From JAAYCI01 sp031549285 (lineage in GTDB: Bacteria; Bacillota; Clostridia; Oscillospirales; Ruminococcaceae), in assembly GCA_031549285.1 (NCBI GenBank), contig JAVBPZ010000024.1:1-58515 (forward strand): a DNA stretch of 58,515 nucleotides, read 5' to 3'. Of the stretch, positions 26,348 to 34,079 are shown piece by piece; within the stretch, counting starts at the first letter, position 1; every line of letters starts with the position of its first letter. A program made the position numbers and the translations under genes. The notes under the pieces are model-generated. The model saw only the letters and a list, made by a program, of their open reading frames with translations. It did no database searches and was not told the DNA's origin.

Positions 26348-27652
26348 TCACTTTGCCGTTTCTATCATCAGCTGCATCGTTTCCTCGTAGGTGAATTTTT
26401 CGTCCACTCGCTGCTGCCGCAGTGCGGTAATGGCGTCGTTGTGGGCAATGGCGTCGTCCAGTTCCGGGTTGGTTCCGCTTTTGTAGGCGCCGATAGAAAT
26501 CAGGTCCACGTTCGCGTCATAGGTCGCCATCAGGTTTCGCATGCGGGACGCCGCCTGGGTCAACTCCCGCGGGGCAATGTCGTTCATCAAGCGGCTAATG
26601 CTGGAAAGTACGTCGATAGCCGGGTAGTGGTTCTTTTGGGCCACCTTTCGGGAGAGCATTACGTGCCCGTCTATGATGCTGCGTACCGTATCGGAGATGG
26701 GCTCGTTCATGTCGTCGCCTTCCACCAGCACCGTGTAGATGCCGGTGATGGAACCTTTTTCAAAGTTCCCGCTGCGCTCCAGCAGCTTCGGCAAGGAAGA
26801 ATATATGGAAGGGGTGTATCCCCGGGCGACCGGCGGTTCGCCTATTGCCAAACCGATGTCGCGCTGTGCCATACAGAAACGGGTGAGCGAGTCCATCATG
26901 AGCAGCACGTCCTTGCCCTGGTCCCGAAAATACTCTGCCACCGCGGTGGCGGACATGGCACATTTGTTGCGGATCATGGCCGGCTGGTCCGAGGTGGCAA
27001 CCACCACCACGCTGCGGGCCTTTCCTTCTTCGCCCAGGTCCCGCTCCAGGAACTCCACCACCTCGCGGCCACGTTCGCCCACCAGGGCAATCACGTTCAC
27101 GTCGGCCTTCACGTTACGGGCCAGCATGCCCATCAGGGTGGATTTTCCAACGCCGGACCCTGCGAAGATGCCCATCCTTTGGCCTTTGCCAATGGTCAGG
27201 AAGCCGTCGATTGCCTTCACGCCCATCTCGATGGGGGTATCGATGCGGGGACGGTCCATGGGGTTGGACGGTTCGCCCACCACCGTGTAGCGGATGCCGT
27301 GGTCCGGGATAGCCTCACCGCCGTCCAGCGGGCGGCCCAGCGCGTCGATGGTGCGGCCTATCATCTCGTCGCAAACGTTTATTTCCAGCTTGCGGCCGGT
27401 GTTGATTACCGTAGAGCCGAACCCAATGCCTTCGGTATCTTCGTACGGCATCAGCAGCACCTTGTTTTCCTTGAACCCTACCACCTCGGCGAAAACCTCG
27501 CGGCCGTCGGAAAGGCCAATGCGGCAAACATCACCAATGTTGCTGGCGGGGCCGGTGGCTTCCACCGTCATGCCCACTATTTTATCAATCTTACCCATGC
27601 GGGTACAAAAGTCTTCATTGCATATCAGCTGCTGGAATGCAAGCTTGTTCAT
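26348..27652 (-). CDS. fliI: FliI, flagellum-specific export ATPase
   Basis: A 434-residue protein starting MNKLAFQQLIC behind GGAGGTGGGG. The Walker A motif is GIFAGSGVGKSTLMG at about 155-170, the family motif VALVGERGREVVEF follows, and Walker B is in DVLLMMDSLTRF. The signature for F1/flagellar ATPases (PAIDVLSSISRL) is present. It energizes substrate delivery with FliH and FliJ. A 325-base unexplained gap separates it from fliH, abnormal for this operon. Confidence 0.97.
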   Translation of the reverse strand: MNKLAFQQLICNEDFCTRMGKIDKIVGMTVEATGPASNIGDVCRIGLSDGREVFAEVVGFKENKVLLMPYEDTEGIGFGSTVINTGRKLEINVCDEMIGRTIDALGRPLDGGEAIPDHGIRYTVVGEPSNPMDRPRIDTPIEMGVKAIDGFLTIGKGQRMGIFAGSGVGKSTLMGMLARNVKADVNVIALVGERGREVVEFLERDLGEEGKARSVVVVATSDQPAMIRNKCAMSATAVAEYFRDQGKDVLLMMDSLTRFCMAQRDIGLAIGEPPVARGYTPSIYSSLPKLLERSGNFEKGSITGIYTVLVEGDDMNEPISDTVRSIIDGHVMLSRKVAQKNHYPAIDVLSSISRLMNDIAPRELTQAASRMRNLMATYDANVDLISIGAYKSGTNPELDDAIAHNDAITALRQQRVDEKFTYEETMQLMIETAK

Positions 27653-27977
27653 TGACCCCACCTCCTCTCACCGGGTTTTCAGCCTAGGGCAGTATAAAAA
27701 GAAATTTTGATAGAATTGTTAAATTTCTCGATTTTTGCTAATTTTTTTTCATCTGGTGCCGATGCAAGCTAATACAGAGGCAAAAAACGTACCGGAACCA
27801 GGGTGAACTATGGGTTTCGGTCAAAAAAGCGAAAAAGGATTTTTTGCTTTGCGACGCAAAGCATGGCAATACGAACTTTCCCTTTGTCGGTCTTCCGGCA
27901 AGGGGCCCTCTCCGTGAGCGTACGCGCACAAAAATGAAAGTATTTTTGGCCGTCAACATCCTGCCTTCCCGCGCAGG
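27653..27977. other. Unexplained 325-base gap between fliH and fliI
   Basis: This stretch interrupts an otherwise tight part of the operon. It has no credible gene, is less GC-rich than its neighbours, and has several structures: TGCTTTGCG/CGCAAAGCA at about 27845-27863 and an 11-bp stem with two G-U pairs (on the plus strand) at about 27887-27913. It may be an inserted repeat, remnant or structured intercistronic RNA. I cannot name it. Confidence 0.4.
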
Positions 27978-28793
27978 TCAGCTGCCGGCTTTTTCAAAAT
28001 AGGTTTTCAGGTTGTCCAGCTGTGTGCGCAGCGACGCATCCACTATGCCGGAGGGTGTTTCGATATGCACCGTCCCGGGTGGCAAGCGCATGGGGGTCAC
28101 CTCAATGTTGGTATAGGCGTCGTACAGTTCCCGCAGCCCACTTACCAAACGGCTCATTTCCTGTGCTATCTCCACGCGCACCCAGGGTTCGCTCTGCACA
28201 CCGCGCACCGCCTTGTCCACCATTTCCAGCATCTCGGAATCATCCAGCGATACCTTTTTGGCCAATACTTTAGAGGCAATCTCGATGGCCAGCCATTTCA
28301 ACTGTTCCTCAAACTCCGCCTCAAACCCGGCGCGCTCTCCCTCAAACTGGGCTATGGTTCCTTCCACGCCCTCGGCAATGGTACGCATCTCCCCCACTAC
28401 GGAGGAAAGCCCTTGCCGGCGTCCTTGTTCCGCCGCCTCGTTGCGCAGGCGCTCCGCCTCGGCACCGGCCTCGGCCAATATCTCGGCCCGGCTGTTTTCC
28501 GCCGCACGCACCGCTTCTTCCAAAATGCGGCTTGCTTCGCTCATGGCGCCCTGAATAATTTCCCCCTGCATAGGCTGGAAATCTTGCTCCATTTCCGGGG
28601 CATACGCCATAGCATCCGCTGCCGGCTGGTTGCCGGACGCGTCACCGTCCGTATTGGGGTCTGTCAGGTGTACCTCGTCCATGCGCACCGCCTGTGGCTT
28701 TGGCGGCGGGGCCCGGCGGATGGGCACGCTGTCCCGGACCTTAAAAACCTCTCCGGAGATATTGACACCTCCTGCTTTTACGATCTTAGGCAA
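27978..28793 (-). CDS. fliH: FliH, regulator of the export ATPase
   Basis: A 271-residue protein. The start must be at or after the TTG at 28793, because an in-frame TGA immediately precedes it; GAGGTGA is close by and it overlaps the fliG stop by 8 bases. A variable N-terminal region is followed by a long Glu/Ala-rich coiled coil (about 90-150, ILEEAVRAAENSRAEILAEA) and a C-terminal V-ATPase-E-like domain (about 165-265). FliH dimers tether FliI to the C ring. Confidence 0.9.
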   Translation of the reverse strand: MPKIVKAGGVNISGEVFKVRDSVPIRRAPPPKPQAVRMDEVHLTDPNTDGDASGNQPAADAMAYAPEMEQDFQPMQGEIIQGAMSEASRILEEAVRAAENSRAEILAEAGAEAERLRNEAAEQGRRQGLSSVVGEMRTIAEGVEGTIAQFEGERAGFEAEFEEQLKWLAIEIASKVLAKKVSLDDSEMLEMVDKAVRGVQSEPWVRVEIAQEMSRLVSGLRELYDAYTNIEVTPMRLPPGTVHIETPSGIVDASLRTQLDNLKTYFEKAGS

Positions 28794-29796
28794 TCACCTC
28801 ATCCTTTCCGCCCTTGGAAATGACCAGCTCGCCTTCTTCCTCCAGCCGGCGAATGGTATCCACGATGCGCTGCTGTGCTTCTTCCACGTCGCGCATGCGC
28901 ACGTTGTGCAGATACTCTATGTCGCTGGCAATGGTTTCCTGCGAACGTTTGGACATATTCTGGAAGATGATGCGGGAAACCTCGGCATTGCCGGCTTTCA
29001 GCGCCACCGCCAGGTCCTTCGTGTCCACGTCGCGCAGGAAGCGCTGGATAGAGATGTCGTCCAGGTACACAATGTCCTCGAACACAAACATCAGCTTGCG
29101 GATATTCTCCGCCAGTTCCGGGTCTTTTATTCCCAGCTCGTCGAAAATTTGTTTTTCCGTGCTGCGGTCTACCGAGTTCATGATCTCGGCCACATATGGC
29201 ACACCGCCCAGCTCCATCAAATCCACCGAGACAATGTTGCCGAACTTCTTTTCCAGGGTCTTTTCCACCACATTGATTACGTCGGGGCTGGCACGGTCCA
29301 GGTTTGCAATGCGCTCCACCACGTCAATGCGCACATCCCCGGACAGTTCGCCAATGATCTGGCTGGCCTGGTCTGCCCGCGCATATGACAAAATTAGTGC
29401 GATGGTCTGCGGATGCTCATTTTGCAAGATGGACAGCAAGTTCTTATAGTCCGCCTTGCGGATAAAATCAAACGCTTTGGTACGCAGGCTTTTGGTCACC
29501 CGCTCCATCAGCGAGGCGGCCTGCTGCGAACCAAATGCTTTTTCCAAAACATCCCGCGCATAGTCCACGCCACCCTCGGCAATTACCTTTTGGGTAACGC
29601 ACAGGCCGTAAAAATCGTCGATGATATCCTTCAGTTCATCCGGCGCCATGCTCTCCAGCTTTGCCACTTCCAGCGAAAGCTGCTCTATTTCCTCTTCACG
29701 CAGGTATTTATATACCTCAGCAGCCTCTGCGGTGCCGAGCGAAATGATGACCGCGGCGGCACGCGCTTTATTTCCTACTCGTTTTGGCGCCGCCAT
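28786..29796 (-). CDS. fliG: FliG, flagellar motor switch protein
   Basis: A 336-residue protein of standard length. The N-terminal domain binds FliF (KARAAAVIISLGTAEAAEVY). The middle has EHPQTIALILSY, the family's HPQT motif, and the C-terminal torque domain has MFVFEDIVYLDDISIQRFLR followed by KDLAVALKAG, with the charged helix that meets MotA. It starts just after fliF and overlaps fliH at its end. Confidence 0.97.
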   Translation of the reverse strand: MAAPKRVGNKARAAAVIISLGTAEAAEVYKYLREEEIEQLSLEVAKLESMAPDELKDIIDDFYGLCVTQKVIAEGGVDYARDVLEKAFGSQQAASLMERVTKSLRTKAFDFIRKADYKNLLSILQNEHPQTIALILSYARADQASQIIGELSGDVRIDVVERIANLDRASPDVINVVEKTLEKKFGNIVSVDLMELGGVPYVAEIMNSVDRSTEKQIFDELGIKDPELAENIRKLMFVFEDIVYLDDISIQRFLRDVDTKDLAVALKAGNAEVSRIIFQNMSKRSQETIASDIEYLHNVRMRDVEEAQQRIVDTIRRLEEEGELVISKGGKDEVIA

Positions 29797-29797
29797 C

Positions 29798-31417
29798 TTA
29801 CTCGCCCTCCTTCAGCCAGTTCCGCAGAAGGTTGGCCGTAATCTCCGGGTTGCTGCGGGCGAAATCCTTCACCTCTTCGGTGATGGCGTCGTCCTCCCGG
29901 TTGCCGCTGGCGGCGTCTTTCAGCTGCCGCTTGCGCTCATCAATTTCTTTTTGTATCCGGTCGGCCTCGGCTTTTTCCGCTTCTTCCGCCGCCACCTCTG
30001 CCGCCAAACGCTTTTTCTTGGAACGGCTCTTTATGGACGCCATCAGAATAAGCAGGAAGATAAGCAGCAGCACCACACCAGCCGCAATGTACAGTGCCAA
30101 CGGCGGCAGGCCAAAAAACAGGTTGGTGCTGGTGGAAGAGTTATCGGTGGTGCCGGGCGCACCGGTGTCCAGTACGCTTTGCACATACACGCTTTCTATG
30201 GGCAGGTTGGTGGCGGCGGCAATAGACTCCCGCAGGGTTTGGCGGGTTTCATTGGTAAGGGTGCCGCGAATCATTACCGAAATGGAGGCCTCCGACATCT
30301 TTGCCCCATCTTTTTCAATCTGTGTTTTGATATAGCTGACCAGGTAGTCCCGGCTGCTGTAGTAGTCGACCATGTCCGGCTCGCCGTCACCGTCCAGGTC
30401 CGCATAGGTGGGAACGTCGGTGTTGTCGGTTTCGCCCACCACGCCTTCCGCGTACTGGCCCACGCCCAGCGCGGTCTGCACTTCTTCGTGGTTGGCCACG
30501 CCGTGGTCGGTATCCTCCAGCGGGTTGTACTCCATGCTCTCGGTAATCATGGCGTCATAATCCAGCACCGCCGTCACAGAAATGCGGTAATCATCCGCGT
30601 TGGGGTACGGCAGTGAAAGGATATTGGCAGTTTTGTTGTACATCCGCTGTTCTATCTCTTCCTCGAAACCTTGGCGCAGCAAAAACTGCTCGGAAGATGC
30701 ATAGCCGGTGTCCGCGTCATCGCCCGCGGCAGCCAGGACAACGCCGGAGGAATCAATGACCGACACCTCGGACGGGTCTATGCCCACCGAGGAGCCCACC
30801 AGATAGCGAATACCGGATACCTGGCCCGGGGTCAGCACCGCGCCGGGGTACAGGTCCACCTTCACGCCGGCGCTGCTTTTCACCGCGGTGGAATCCCACA
30901 CACGGTTCGAGTTCGAGGCCATGTTCAGCGTCACATAGGCATTCTGCACGCCAGCATAGGTTTTGATGATATCCTGCAGGCGGTTTTGCAGTTGGTTTGT
31001 CTGATAAGTATGTTTTTCAAAATCGGTGGTGGTCAGGCCGCTTGCCTGCTCGAAAATGCTGTAGTCCAGGGTGGAACTGGGGATTCCCTGCTGCGCCAGC
31101 TGGCCCATGGCGGCGTCTTCCTGGTTCGCGGGAACCTCCAGGTTGCCACCGGCATTTATGCGTGCCGGAATACCGGCGGATTGCAACACCGCCGTCGCCT
31201 GTGTGGTTTCATCCTGTGACATGCTGGGGTACAGCACCACATAGCGGCTGTTTACCAGGTTAAACACCAAAGCAAGACCCACCACTAGAACGATGAGTCC
31301 GATCACCACATATATGATTCTTTTCCTGCGGGAGGGGTCCTGCCCGGTCCACGCGTCCTTCACCTTTGTGAAGGCCTGCTTCACCTGATTGCCGACCGCC
31401 GCAACTCTTTCGTTCAT
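29798..31417 (-). CDS. fliF: FliF, MS-ring protein
   Basis: A 539-residue protein starting MNERVAAVGNQVKQAF; the preceding GAGGGATG favours this ATG over one five codons upstream. The first membrane helix is at about 28-50 (IIYVVIGLIVLVVGLALVFN). Ring-building motifs follow (LYPSMSQDETTQATAVLQSA, TTDFEKHTYQTNQLQ and LYPGAVLTPGQVSGIRYLV). The second helix is at about 440-462, and the C-terminal tail binds FliG. Gaps of 177-225 bases around fliE show no extra genes. Confidence 0.96.
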   Translation of the reverse strand: MNERVAAVGNQVKQAFTKVKDAWTGQDPSRRKRIIYVVIGLIVLVVGLALVFNLVNSRYVVLYPSMSQDETTQATAVLQSAGIPARINAGGNLEVPANQEDAAMGQLAQQGIPSSTLDYSIFEQASGLTTTDFEKHTYQTNQLQNRLQDIIKTYAGVQNAYVTLNMASNSNRVWDSTAVKSSAGVKVDLYPGAVLTPGQVSGIRYLVGSSVGIDPSEVSVIDSSGVVLAAAGDDADTGYASSEQFLLRQGFEEEIEQRMYNKTANILSLPYPNADDYRISVTAVLDYDAMITESMEYNPLEDTDHGVANHEEVQTALGVGQYAEGVVGETDNTDVPTYADLDGDGEPDMVDYYSSRDYLVSYIKTQIEKDGAKMSEASISVMIRGTLTNETRQTLRESIAAATNLPIESVYVQSVLDTGAPGTTDNSSTSTNLFFGLPPLALYIAAGVVLLLIFLLILMASIKSRSKKKRLAAEVAAEEAEKAEADRIQKEIDERKRQLKDAASGNREDDAITEEVKDFARSNPEITANLLRNWLKEGE

Positions 31418-31594
31418 ACTGTCATCCCTCATAAGTATTGCCGACCGGCTGCCGCTTCTCCAGTTGCGGCTGCCAGCCCTTCAATACCCTGCAAAAGTAA
31501 TGGCTTTCTAATTCGCGGTACCGCGCAAAACCGCCCTATCGGCTTTGTGTGGCTCGCTTTTGTAACCCGTTTTCGGCTACTGTAAACGCTGCTA

Positions 31595-31912
31595 TTAGAT
31601 CTGCATGCGCATCAGTTCGTTGTAGGCGCGTATCGCCGCGCTGGTCAGGTTGGATGCAAAGCTGACCGATACCGATGACTTTACCGAGGCAATGGCGCCG
31701 GTGTGCAGATCATCGCTGCCACCCACCGCCAGGTCCAACATGGTTCCATCGGATACTTCGCTGGTGGTTCCCACATTCTGCAGAGCGGTTTGCAATAAAT
31801 CCTCAAAAGATCCGGTTCCAACAGAATTCGTTTGCATGTTTTGCTGCCCCTGCAGGCTGCTCAAAGATCCTACCGATGGTAAGCTGGTCATCGGAACGAT
31901 AAAATTGCTCAT
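31595..31912 (-). CDS. fliE: FliE, rod-MS ring adaptor
   Basis: A 105-residue protein behind TGGAGGACG. The N-terminal third is variable; GSFEDLLQTALQNV and SVKSSVSVSFASNLTSAAIRA with YNELMRMQI at the end match FliE. It links the rod to the MS ring and activates rod export. The 225-base gap upstream (31913-32137) shows no convincing element. Confidence 0.93.
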   Translation of the reverse strand: MSNFIVPMTSLPSVGSLSSLQGQQNMQTNSVGTGSFEDLLQTALQNVGTTSEVSDGTMLDLAVGGSDDLHTGAIASVKSSVSVSFASNLTSAAIRAYNELMRMQI

Positions 31913-32137
31913 GTTACGTCCTCCAAATTGCGCCTGTTGTGTATATGGTTTCGGGTCATTTTTCCATTGTTTTGTTTTTGTTGCTCTTTTGGGAAGTCGG
32001 CAACCTTGGCAAACTTCAGCTCGGTCACAGCATTTGCTATTCCAACTGTTTTCGCCGTGTTCTTGTGACCTCTACAAAAATCGACACATTCTACCACATG
32101 CCACAGATGCCTGTCAAATATTTATCACGTTGTTGCA

Positions 32138-32593
32138 TCACTTGGTAATCTCCGCCGCCTTCATCGCCATCGCTTTGATAACGTTCACCGTGGTGATATT
32201 TGCCTCGTAACTGCGGGTGGCCGCCATCAGGTCTATCGTCTCCTCGGCGCGGTCCACATTCGGCATCAGTACATATCCGTCCTCATCTGCATCCGGGTGC
32301 GCGGGGTCGTACACCGGAATAAAATCGCTCTGGTCCTCCACCACTTCCGGCACCCGCACGCCACCGCCGACATTGGCATTGCCGGCATTGGAAATTTTAT
32401 AAGCGGCGTTTTCCAATGCAGTCTTGAAATTCAGTTTCCGCTCCTGGAATACCGTCAACTGCCGGCGATAGGGACCGCCCTCGGGTGTGCGGGTGGTGTC
32501 TATGTTCGCCAGGTTCTGCGCAATGACATCCATACGGAAGCGCTCGGCCGTAAGCGCCGAAGCGGAAATATCCAGTGTGCTCAGAAATGACAT
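32138..32593 (-). CDS. flgC: FlgC, proximal rod protein
   Basis: A 151-residue protein starting MSFLSTLDISASALTAERFR with the rod motif DVIAQNLANIDTTRTPEGGP. The C-terminal DRAEETIDLMAATRSYEANI is the matching coiled-coil segment. Length is normal. It follows flgB by 114 bases. Confidence 0.96.
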   Translation of the reverse strand: MSFLSTLDISASALTAERFRMDVIAQNLANIDTTRTPEGGPYRRQLTVFQERKLNFKTALENAAYKISNAGNANVGGGVRVPEVVEDQSDFIPVYDPAHPDADEDGYVLMPNVDRAEETIDLMAATRSYEANITTVNVIKAMAMKAAEITK

Positions 32594-32707
32594 AGTTCTT
32601 CACCGCCTTATCGTTTCACTATCTGTTTGGCAGCGCAGGATTCCGCTCCTGCTCTGCGCTCGGTTATATATTTCGTTCGGGGCCGGCAGTGCCGCCCGGC
32701 ACGTTCA

Positions 32708-33139
32708 TCACGTCCGCATGTTGCTGATGGCGGTGTTTATGTTGCCATAATGGCTGGATAGTTTATCCAGCAGGTAGCTGTATTGCGCGTAGCTTTTCCA
32801 CAGCTCGGTCTGTTGTTCTTCCAGCTGGACGTTGTTTTCGTCCACCCGCACCGAGGTCTCGTCCTGTGTGCTTACCCGGGTGCGGAAAGATGCACCGCTG
32901 GTGGTGGGCACACCGCCCTGGGCCTGGCCGGGATCATACACATTGGCCTGGTTGTTGCGGTCAGCTTTCATGGCACGCGCTTTGGTTGCCTCGCCCAGCA
33001 CCTGTTCAAAACTCACATGCTGTGCTTTATAGCCCGGGGTGTCGGCGTTTGCCATGTTGTTGGCAATCACCTGTGTTTTCATCCACAACGCATCCAGGCT
33101 TGCCTCGGCCGCCTGGGTAGAATAGTTATCAAACAGCAT
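32708..33139 (-). CDS. flgB: FlgB, proximal rod protein
   Basis: A 143-residue protein starting MLFDNYSTQAAEASLDALWM behind GGGGGAGGAA. The signature QVIANNMANADTPGYKAQHV is present, with FEQVLGEA after it. It is the first gene of the long fla/che transcript, with a promoter just upstream at 33177-33205. Confidence 0.96.
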   Translation of the reverse strand: MLFDNYSTQAAEASLDALWMKTQVIANNMANADTPGYKAQHVSFEQVLGEATKARAMKADRNNQANVYDPGQAQGGVPTTSGASFRTRVSTQDETSVRVDENNVQLEEQQTELWKSYAQYSYLLDKLSSHYGNINTAISNMRT

Positions 33140-33176
33140 TACGGATTCCTCCCCCTGCAAATGCGCTAGTTTCTAT

Positions 33177-33205
33177 ATGGTATCATCGAGATTCACAAAA
33201 TACAA
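33177..33205 (-). promoter_or_regulatory. Candidate promoter of the fla/che operon
   Basis: On the minus strand TTGTAT (33205-33200), a 17-base spacer and TACCAT (33182-33177), with an extended TG upstream of the -10, lie about 40 bases before flgB. It is a moderate sigma-A match and the only good candidate ahead of the 29-kb gene run. Confidence 0.5.
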
Positions 33206-33473
33206 CCATTATTTTCGTTATTTTTGTTTTTTCACACAAACTACACGATTCCACGGATTTTGCCGCTGATCAGCAGGCCCAAGAGCGCACGGAAAGACCC
33301 GCTGCATGCTTTCAAAAACTTCGAAAATGCTTACAAACAAGCTGGTTTGCGGGGTTTTCGAAACGATGTGTACCATCATATGTATTGACATAAATCCATG
33401 CGTATTTCGTCCGGGCGTGTGTTTTGTGCCGCAGAAAAGCATCTGCTTTGCGCTGTTTAGGCGATGCTTCCAA
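33206..33473. other. Intergenic stretch upstream of the fla/che promoter, nothing identified
   Basis: About 270 bases between the fliS terminator and the flgB promoter. Short open frames exist on both strands but lack ribosome sites and family features. It could hold upstream regulatory sites, but I see none I can name. Confidence 0.4.
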
Positions 33474-33510
33474 AGAAAAAAAATCCCTCATCCGCCTAGC
33501 GAATGAGGGC
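33474..33510 (-). terminator. Rho-independent terminator downstream of fliS
   Basis: CCCTCAT and CGC on one arm pair with GCG and ATGAGGG on the other (33485-33509), with a single mismatch. In the minus direction it runs into eight T residues. It separates the fliD-fliS unit from the fla/che promoter. Confidence 0.85.
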
Positions 33511-33616
33511 AAAATACGGTATGGGGTCAAAAGCAAAAAGTGCGGAAAAACCAGTTTTGACCTGGCGGAAGAATGCCGGGTGTCAGCAACACCGCCTTAT
33601 AATAAAGGTATATATA

Positions 33617-34015
33617 CTATACCACGTCGCCGGCAGCTTGGCCGGTACGCTGTGCACGGTCCAGTTTCACGCACTGGTCAAATGTATCGCGCAGGTCGAC
33701 AATCAAGGGTTCAATATCATACAAAGGGGCCTTTTCCTTTTTTATGCTGGCCATCATCAGCTGGTTGTCAAAGAAATCATACAGCTTTGCCAGGTTGTAG
33801 GAAACCGGGAAACGGAAATCCAGAGTGGTGCGCAGATAGCGCAGGATCCTTTGCGCCTTTTCTATGGAGCGCGCCATGCTTTCAATATCCGATGCATCAA
33901 TGGCAGTGCAAGCAAGGCCAACCTGCTTCAGCGCCTCGTCATACAACTTCAGCAACATATCGCCCTGTGTCATGGTGGTAACCATCTGCTGTTGATACTT
34001 TTCATACGGATTCAT
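33617..34015 (-). CDS. fliS: FliS, flagellin export chaperone
   Basis: A 132-residue helical protein starting MNPYEKYQQQMVTTMTQGDM with KLYDEALKQVGLA, both FliS signatures, and RTTLDFRFPVSYNLAKLYDF later. FliS binds the flagellin C terminus and, in Bacillus, assists FliW/CsrA homeostasis. It lies 65 bases after fliD in the same unit. Flagellin itself is outside the window. Confidence 0.95.
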   Translation of the reverse strand: MNPYEKYQQQMVTTMTQGDMLLKLYDEALKQVGLACTAIDASDIESMARSIEKAQRILRYLRTTLDFRFPVSYNLAKLYDFFDNQLMMASIKKEKAPLYDIEPLIVDLRDTFDQCVKLDRAQRTGQAAGDVV

Positions 34016-34079
34016 TTTACATTCCTCTTTCCCGCAAGTAATTTGAATTTCTTCCCTGAATGAAAACCTTGGCTGAATT

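Noticed and set aside
27853..27862. GACGCAAAGC, part of the c-di-GMP-I riboswitch consensus, in the fliH-fliI gap
   Set aside because: The partner GGGCAAACC-type segment, the GNRA loop and the second-half pairing are absent, and it is on the strand opposite to the operon. It is explained by the local inverted repeat.
33218..33536. Short minus-strand open frames upstream of flgB
   Set aside because: They run through the fliS terminator or lack ribosome sites, and show no domain-like pattern.
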